From Spirochaetales bacterium (GTDB lineage: Bacteria; Spirochaetota; Spirochaetia; DSM-27196; SKKC01), in the NCBI GenBank assembly GCA_007121695.1, contig SKKC01000247.1:1-11470 (forward strand): a stretch of DNA of 11,470 bases. Direction: 5' to 3'. Shown here piece by piece: positions 7,841 to 11,470 of this stretch. A model generated the notes under the pieces. That model was given only the letters and a program-made list of their open reading frames with translations, had not been told where the DNA came from and searched no databases. Numbering within the stretch: position 1 is the first letter of the stretch; each line of letters starts with the position of its first letter. Both the position numbers and the translations under genes were made by a program.

Positions 7841-7852
7841 GTGCACGTGCAC
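7841..7852. promoter_or_regulatory. Operator copy 2 upstream of GH42 (GTGCACGTGCAC)
   Basis: This is a perfect 12-bp palindrome with a central CG, the usual architecture of LacI-family operators. It is identical to the cores at 7872-7883 and 10581-10592. It lies about +33 to +44 from the predicted start of GH42 transcription and 18 bases upstream of the GH42 start codon. The regulator is presumed to be the adjacent LacI-family protein. Confidence 0.8.
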
Positions 7853-7871
7853 ACATACCACAAAGAAAAAT

Positions 7872-7883
7872 GTGCACGTGCAC
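7872..7883. promoter_or_regulatory. Operator copy 1 at the GH42 promoter (GTGCACGTGCAC)
   Basis: This is a perfect palindrome, extended to 14 bp (TGTGCACGTGCACA, 7871-7884). It starts seven bases downstream of the predicted -10 box and so covers the predicted transcription start, a classic repressing position. Its centre is 31 bp from that of copy 2, close to three helical turns, so two repressor dimers could bind on the same face of the DNA. Confidence 0.85.
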
Positions 7884-7890
7884 ATTCATC

Positions 7891-7919
7891 ACGTTAGCAC
7901 CAGTTTCCGGAGCTGTCAA
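7891..7919 (-). promoter_or_regulatory. Predicted sigma-70 promoter of the GH42-transporter operon
   Basis: On the minus strand there is a perfect -35 box TTGACA (plus coordinates 7914-7919), a 17-base spacer and an extended -10 TGC-TAACGT (hexamer 7891-7896). The hexamer itself matches the consensus only in part, but the TGn extension compensates. Transcription would start near 7884, inside the first operator. The promoter lies in the 139-base gap after the LacI gene, where I see no terminator, so read-through from araA-lacI is also possible. Confidence 0.65.
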
Positions 7920-7961
7920 AGCTTATTTTCGCAGTTGGCTCGGTTTTTTTGGGCTATTGAG

Positions 7962-9017
7962 TTACTCAGACTGAAAAGAGTCCACGTTTTCGGGCAGGAC
8001 GATTTCGACGGGCATAAGAATGTCCGAGTCCAGGGGCTCCCCGAACACGAGATGCTGTGTCAGCATGTGAGCGGCTTCGTAGCCCTGGGTCTGCGGGCGC
8101 TGCGAAATGATCGCGTCGATTCGACCGTCGCGCAGCAGATTCGCGTTCTGTGGCAGGATGTCATATCCGATTATCGGGATGTGCCGTCGTACGTCGAGAG
8201 ACTCGAACGCTCCAACCACGAGATCAGCAGAAGCGTTGGTGACAAACACTGCCCCGACTTCATCGCGAATCTCACGTAACAACCCGGCCAGTTCTTTCTC
8301 GTAATCCGGCCCTGAGCCGTCGAGCAGCGAAAGCTCGTGTACAGTTCCTGAGGAGATCTCCTGCCAGTATTCTCGAAACGCTTCCGCCCGTGCCCGAAGG
8401 TGCGGATCGACCCTCCCGAGCGTGACGGTCGCGACCGACGTTCCCGTGTCCTTCATGAGTTTCGCGAGCCGCGCTGCCACGTGTCCGCCCTGCTTCGGGT
8501 CCTGACCCACAAACGGGATCTGACTATCTTCAAGACGCGAGTCGAACGAGATCGAAGGCAGACTGTATGTCGCAATGCATTCTGCGAGCAGTCGCTGGGC
8601 GTCCGGCGAGACAACCGGCGCAAGCAGGAGACCGTCGGGCATACCGTGTTCATCGTTCGCCCGGCATCGCGCGTTCACGTAGTCGAGAAAACTCTGCTCG
8701 TCGTAGCGGTTAAAAAACGAGGTCCGCAGCTCAAGATTGCTCATGTTCAGCCGTGAAAACGCCCGCTCCATGCCGCGGTACGGCTCGTGCCAGTACCCGC
8801 CATCGGACTCGAGGTGTGGAATAAGCACGTCAATTACAAACACCTTGCCATGCGACAGGTTTCGCGCATGCACATTCGGCGTATACGAGAGGTTCTGAAT
8901 CGCTTCTCTGACGCGCGCCTCGGTGTCCGGGGCAACCTTGCCCCGGTTATGCAGTACCCGATCGACAGTACCGAGTGAAACGCCAGCGTGGCGCGCGATA
9001 TCTTTTACGGTAATCAC
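7962..9017 (-). CDS. LacI-family transcriptional regulator of the arabinose/GH42 locus
   Basis: This is a 351-residue regulator. Residues 3-22 (TVKDIARHAGVSLGTVDRVL) are the N-terminal helix-turn-helix, and residues 47-56 (PNVHARNLSH) are the hinge helix, whose leucine normally inserts at the central CG of the operator. Residues about 60-345 form a periplasmic-binding-like sugar sensor (VFVIDVLIPHLES; IPIIGYDILPQN; DAIISQRPQTQGYEAA). The recognition region reads TVDRVLHNRG where classical members have TVSRVLN, a known subgroup feature. It begins with GTG at 9015-9017, seven bases after the araA stop, with no strong Shine-Dalgarno site, which suggests translational coupling to araA. The three identical palindromes flanking it are its expected sites, so it should repress both araA-lacI (itself included) and the GH42-transporter genes. 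The inducer is unknown; arabinose or a galactoside is plausible. Confidence 0.93.
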   Translation of the reverse strand: MITVKDIARHAGVSLGTVDRVLHNRGKVAPDTEARVREAIQNLSYTPNVHARNLSHGKVFVIDVLIPHLESDGGYWHEPYRGMERAFSRLNMSNLELRTSFFNRYDEQSFLDYVNARCRANDEHGMPDGLLLAPVVSPDAQRLLAECIATYSLPSISFDSRLEDSQIPFVGQDPKQGGHVAARLAKLMKDTGTSVATVTLGRVDPHLRARAEAFREYWQEISSGTVHELSLLDGSGPDYEKELAGLLREIRDEVGAVFVTNASADLVVGAFESLDVRRHIPIIGYDILPQNANLLRDGRIDAIISQRPQTQGYEAAHMLTQHLVFGEPLDSDILMPVEIVLPENVDSFQSE

Positions 9018-9024
9018 AGGACCG

Positions 9025-10530
9025 CTATCGTAACCTGAAATACGCAGCGTTCCAACGCAATTCGTTCTGTACGGAATGCATTGTCGAGTGTTCGTCGATT
9101 ACCAGAGCTTCCATGTCGTGAAGCGAGGCGAAATCCAGGAACTGCTCGAGCGATACCTGATCCGAGTAGACCGTGTGGTGTGCTCCACCGGCGTGTATCC
9201 AGCCACCCGCTGCGACACGCAGGTCCGGCAGGGGTTTCCAGAGAACCCGCGCGACAGGAAGCTTCGGCATGTCATGCGGAGGAGCCACAGCCTCTACCTC
9301 GTTCACGACCATGCGGAACCGGTCGCCAAGGTCAATAATCGTGGCATTCCGCGCCCGCCCGGGTCGTCCGTTGAACACGAAGCGTACCGGATCGTCCTTG
9401 CCACCGATGCCCAGCGGATGTATCTGTATCTTCGGTTTGCCGGACGCGATGCTCGGGCATATCTCAAGCATATGCGCACCAAGCACGGTGCTGTCAGCAC
9501 CGGCGAAGTTGTACGTATAATCTTCCATGAACGTGGTGCCCCCCGGCTTGCCCATGGCCATGACCTTGGAGGCACGCAGAAATGCTGCGGTCTTCCAGTC
9601 GCCTTCACCCGAAAACCCGTACCCGGCGGCCATGAGTCGCTGCGGCGCAAGCCCGGGAAGCTGGGACAGACCGTGCAGGTCTTCGAAGGTGGTCGTAAAC
9701 GCCGTGAACCCTCCGGCTTCGAGGAACGCGCGAATAGCGATCTCCTGCTTCGCCGCATAGCGAAGGCTCTCGTGACGCGCACCGCTCTGCGTCAGTTCCG
9801 GGGCAACATCATACAGGTCCTCGTACTCGGCTACGAGGCGATTCGTGTCTGCGTCCGATACCTCGTTCATGTACGCGACAAGATCGCCTACACCAAACCC
9901 CTCGACGGAGTATCCGAAAGCTATACGGGCACTCACCTTGTTCCCTTCGGTCACGGCAACCTGTCGCATGTTATCGCCGAACCGGGCAATGCGCCCGTGT
10001 TCCGCGTCGAGTCGCGCGAGTGCGACCCGACACCAGTCGGCAATATCAGCCTGTATCTGCTTTTCGCTCCAGTGACCAACGAGGACCTTCCGGTTTACCT
10101 CGAGTCTGGTCGCGGCGAACCCGAACTCCCGCCCGCCGTGCGCAGACTGGTTCAGATTCATGAAGTCCATGTCTATCGTGTCCCAGGGAATGGTCTGGTT
10201 GTACTGCGTGTGCAAATGAAGCATCGGGACCGAGAGCTTTCCGAGGGCCGGAAGCCACATCTGTGACGGGGAGAAGGTATGCATCCAGGTGACGATGCCA
10301 GCACAATCGGGGCTGGCCGCCGCTTCGGCGAACATGCTGCTGATCGCCTGCGCAGTCGTAAGAACCGGTTTGGCGACCAGCTTTACGGGAATAGCCCCCG
10401 AGTCGTTGAGCCCCGCGACTATCTTCTGCGCATCTTCGTATACCTGGTCAATAACCTCGGGCCCGTACAGGTGCTGACTTCCCGTCAGGAACCATACCGA
10501 CAGTTCGTTGAGTTTGTCGCGCGTAATCAT
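9025..10530 (-). CDS. araA: L-arabinose isomerase
   Basis: This 501-residue enzyme converts L-arabinose to L-ribulose in the cytoplasm, the first step of bacterial arabinose catabolism. The whole length aligns by eye with E. coli AraA: VWFLTGSQHLYGPE at 12-25, HTQYNQTIPWDTIDMDFMNL at 107-126, HGGREFGF at 131-138, FTTTFEDLHGLSQLPGLA at 278-295. The Mn-binding and catalytic residues are present: E309 (GEGDWK), E336 (TTFMEDYTY), H353 (GAHMLEICPS) and the GGAHHTV histidines at 451-452. The start is ATG at 10528-10530 because GGAGG (10537-10541) sits six bases upstream and homology begins there; a longer reading to 10635 would run through the operator and into the promoter -35 box. The gene leads an araA-lacI operon behind a strong promoter and an operator, divergent from araD. 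Confidence 0.97.
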   Translation of the reverse strand: MITRDKLNELSVWFLTGSQHLYGPEVIDQVYEDAQKIVAGLNDSGAIPVKLVAKPVLTTAQAISSMFAEAAASPDCAGIVTWMHTFSPSQMWLPALGKLSVPMLHLHTQYNQTIPWDTIDMDFMNLNQSAHGGREFGFAATRLEVNRKVLVGHWSEKQIQADIADWCRVALARLDAEHGRIARFGDNMRQVAVTEGNKVSARIAFGYSVEGFGVGDLVAYMNEVSDADTNRLVAEYEDLYDVAPELTQSGARHESLRYAAKQEIAIRAFLEAGGFTAFTTTFEDLHGLSQLPGLAPQRLMAAGYGFSGEGDWKTAAFLRASKVMAMGKPGGTTFMEDYTYNFAGADSTVLGAHMLEICPSIASGKPKIQIHPLGIGGKDDPVRFVFNGRPGRARNATIIDLGDRFRMVVNEVEAVAPPHDMPKLPVARVLWKPLPDLRVAAGGWIHAGGAHHTVYSDQVSLEQFLDFASLHDMEALVIDEHSTMHSVQNELRWNAAYFRLR

Positions 10531-10573
10531 TTCATACCTCCGGAGTTGATGATTTTTCCCGTTCACAATACAC

Positions 10574-10602
10574 TTGTTGTGTGCACGTGCACACTCTATA
10601 GC
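10574..10602 (+). promoter_or_regulatory. Weak candidate promoter for araD
   Basis: TTGTTG (10574-10579), a 17-base spacer and TATAGC (10597-10602) match the sigma-70 consensus at 3/6 and 4/6 positions. The palindromic operator fills the spacer almost exactly, which would make repression direct. The leader to the araD start would be about 100 bases. Other weak boxes exist nearer the gene, for example TTCACG at 10644-10649 with TATTTG at 10667-10672, so this call is tentative. Confidence 0.35.
10579..10594. promoter_or_regulatory. Operator in the araA-araD divergent region
   Basis: This is a 16-bp perfect palindrome, GTGTGCACGTGCACAC, containing the same 12-bp core (10581-10592) as the two GH42 operators. 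It lies at about +7 to +22 of the predicted araA transcript, where a bound repressor would block early elongation or initiation. It also falls in the spacer of a weak candidate plus-strand promoter for araD, so one site may serve both directions. Confidence 0.85.
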
Positions 10603-10606
10603 TTGT

Positions 10607-10635
10607 ATCATAGGGCTGCTCTGATACTCTGTCAA
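10607..10635 (-). promoter_or_regulatory. Predicted strong sigma-70 promoter of araA-lacI
   Basis: On the minus strand there is TTGACA (plus coordinates 10630-10635), a 17-base spacer and TATGAT (10607-10612), matching the consensus at 6/6 and 5/6 positions with ideal spacing. Transcription would start near 10600, giving a leader of about 70 bases that contains the operator palindrome and the araA ribosome site. This is the best promoter in the window. Confidence 0.8.
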
Positions 10636-10640
10636 ACACG

Positions 10641-10667
10641 AAGTTCACGGGGTGCACGGACTTTTTT
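10641..10667 (+). terminator. Terminator-like hairpin in the araD leader
   Basis: AAGTTC (10641-10646) can pair with GGACTT (10658-10663) with one G-U pair, giving a 6-bp stem and an 11-base loop. It is followed directly by Ts that make a six-T run at 10662-10667. The stem is weak for an intrinsic terminator. No plus-strand gene precedes it, so if real it would act as an attenuator or simply end stray transcripts before araD. The loop carries a GTGCAC half-operator (10652-10657). Confidence 0.3.
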
Positions 10668-10707
10668 ATTTGCTGGATGATGATGATATTGATACGGAGG
10701 TAAGGGC

Positions 10708-11445
10708 GTGAAAACACGTACACAGGCGGACGAGCGACGTCTCGAAGCGCTCCGCGGCGCGGTCGTTCAGGCGAACCGGGACATTGTAACTGCGGGGCTT
10801 GTGCTTCTGACGTGGGGCAACGTAAGCGCTATCGACCGCGAAACGGGACTCGTGGCAATCAAGCCAAGCGGCGTCGCGTACGATGCACTCGAACCGTCAC
10901 AGCTTCCGCTCGTGAGCCTCGAGACGGGAGAGGTGGTCGACGGCAGCCTCAAGCCCTCCTCGGACACGGCAACACACCTCGCGATCTATCGCGCCTTTCA
11001 CAGCGCCGGCGCCGTTGTCCATACGCATTCGCACGCTGCGGTCTGCTTCGCGCAGTGCCACATGCCGATACCCTGCCTCGGAACGACACACGCCGACCAT
11101 TTCCTGACGGACATTCCCGTGACCCGAAGCCTGAAGCAAGCCGAGATCACGTCGAAGTACGAACTGAACACGGGACTCGTCATAGTCGAGACGTTTCGCG
11201 AACAGTCGCTGGATCCTGCGCACACTCCCGGGGTGCTCGTAGACCAGCACGGCCCCTTCGCCTGGGGAACCGATACCGCGAAAGCCGTCGAAAACGCGAT
11301 CGTACTCGAAGCCTGCGCGCGCATGGCGCTCGATTGCCGGAGTCTGACCGGTGCGGCGCCGGATCCTGCCGACCGCACACTGGTCGAAAAACACTTTTTC
11401 CGGAAGCACGGACCCAAGGCGTATTACGGGCAGACATCTTCGTAG
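10708..11445 (+). CDS. araD: L-ribulose-5-phosphate 4-epimerase
   Basis: This 245-residue class II aldolase-family enzyme converts L-ribulose 5-phosphate to D-xylulose 5-phosphate, the last arabinose-specific step before the pentose phosphate pathway. Motifs match E. coli AraD with a constant offset of ten residues: WGNVS at 36-40, KPSG at 52-55 (phosphate site), SSDTATH with D86 at 84-90, zinc ligands H105 and H107 in HTHSHA, D130 in HADHF, third zinc ligand H181 in DQHGPFAWG, and Y239 in the terminal KAYYGQ. The related L-fuculose-phosphate aldolase is less likely given the araA neighbour and the AraD-type ending. The start is GTG at 10708 with GGAGG at 10696-10700, seven bases upstream. 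It is divergent from araA and may be followed by ribulokinase (araB) beyond the window. The last 25 bases after its stop show nothing recognisable. Confidence 0.96.
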   Translation: MKTRTQADERRLEALRGAVVQANRDIVTAGLVLLTWGNVSAIDRETGLVAIKPSGVAYDALEPSQLPLVSLETGEVVDGSLKPSSDTATHLAIYRAFHSAGAVVHTHSHAAVCFAQCHMPIPCLGTTHADHFLTDIPVTRSLKQAEITSKYELNTGLVIVETFREQSLDPAHTPGVLVDQHGPFAWGTDTAKAVENAIVLEACARMALDCRSLTGAAPDPADRTLVEKHFFRKHGPKAYYGQTSS

Positions 11446-11470
11446 ATACGCTTGTCGCACGCTCATTTCA

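Noticed and set aside
6458..7897. Long open frame (479 codons) on the plus strand opposite GH42
   Set aside because: It lies wholly antisense to a gene with clear catalytic motifs and extends across both operators and the intergenic region. Its translation is Arg/Val-rich with no recognisable domain. It reflects codon bias of the opposite strand.
7931..7961. T-run at about 7943-7949 as a terminator after the LacI gene
   Set aside because: The Ts are on the plus strand; on the transcribed minus strand this is an A-run, and no preceding stable stem is seen.
9076..10266. Long open frame (396 codons) on the plus strand opposite araA
   Set aside because: It is antisense to a full-length AraA match, with no ribosome site or family resemblance; a shadow of the real gene.
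10531..10635. Upstream extension of araA by 35 codons
   Set aside because: It would begin inside the -35 box and read through the operator. Homology and the GGAGG site place the start at 10530.
1..11470. Mobile elements, CRISPR arrays, tRNA or rRNA genes
   Set aside because: No transposase or integrase motifs, spaced direct repeats, tRNA-like cloverleaf ends or rRNA-like stretches were seen on either strand.

Overview
The window comes from a bacterium with mixed GC (hand-counted 60-base lines run from about 47 to 70 percent) and clear Shine-Dalgarno sites of the GGAGG type. Every gene is a recognisable bacterial family. No sequence here fixes the taxon. The lipoprotein sugar-binding protein, the signal-peptide protein and the staphyloxanthin-type CrtQ/CrtO pair would fit a pigmented spirochaete, but that is a low-confidence guess.

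Left part (1-2546): the window opens with the last 39 codons of an N-acylglucosamine 2-epimerase family protein on the plus strand. It faces a minus-strand exported protein of unknown function (157-861). Divergent from that is a tight two-gene plus-strand operon resembling crtQ and crtO of staphyloxanthin synthesis, a membrane glycosyltransferase and a small membrane acyltransferase, suggesting a glycosylated and acylated carotenoid or similar lipid.

Right part (2547-11445): a pentose/galactoside utilisation locus. On the minus strand, in transcription order, lie araA (L-arabinose isomerase), a LacI-family regulator, a GH42 glycoside hydrolase, a lipoprotein sugar-binding protein and two CUT1 ABC permeases. 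On the plus strand, diverging from araA, is araD (L-ribulose-5-phosphate 4-epimerase). Ribulokinase (AraB) and the ABC ATPase are not in the window.

Regulation is the clearest unusual signal. Three copies of the perfect palindrome GTGCACGTGCAC occur: one just downstream of a near-consensus sigma-70 promoter for araA-lacI (10581-10592), and two, 31 bp apart centre to centre, downstream of a promoter for the GH42-transporter genes (7841-7852 and 7872-7883). They are the expected operators of the LacI-family protein encoded between them. The proposed circuit is autoregulated: glycoside uptake, cleavage by GH42, release of L-arabinose and entry into the pentose phosphate pathway through AraA, an unseen AraB, and AraD.

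I see no mobile element, CRISPR array, tRNA or rRNA. The window looks like an ordinary chromosomal catabolic region plus a lipid/pigment-modification pair, with an interesting regulatory layout and not a wholly new kind of system.
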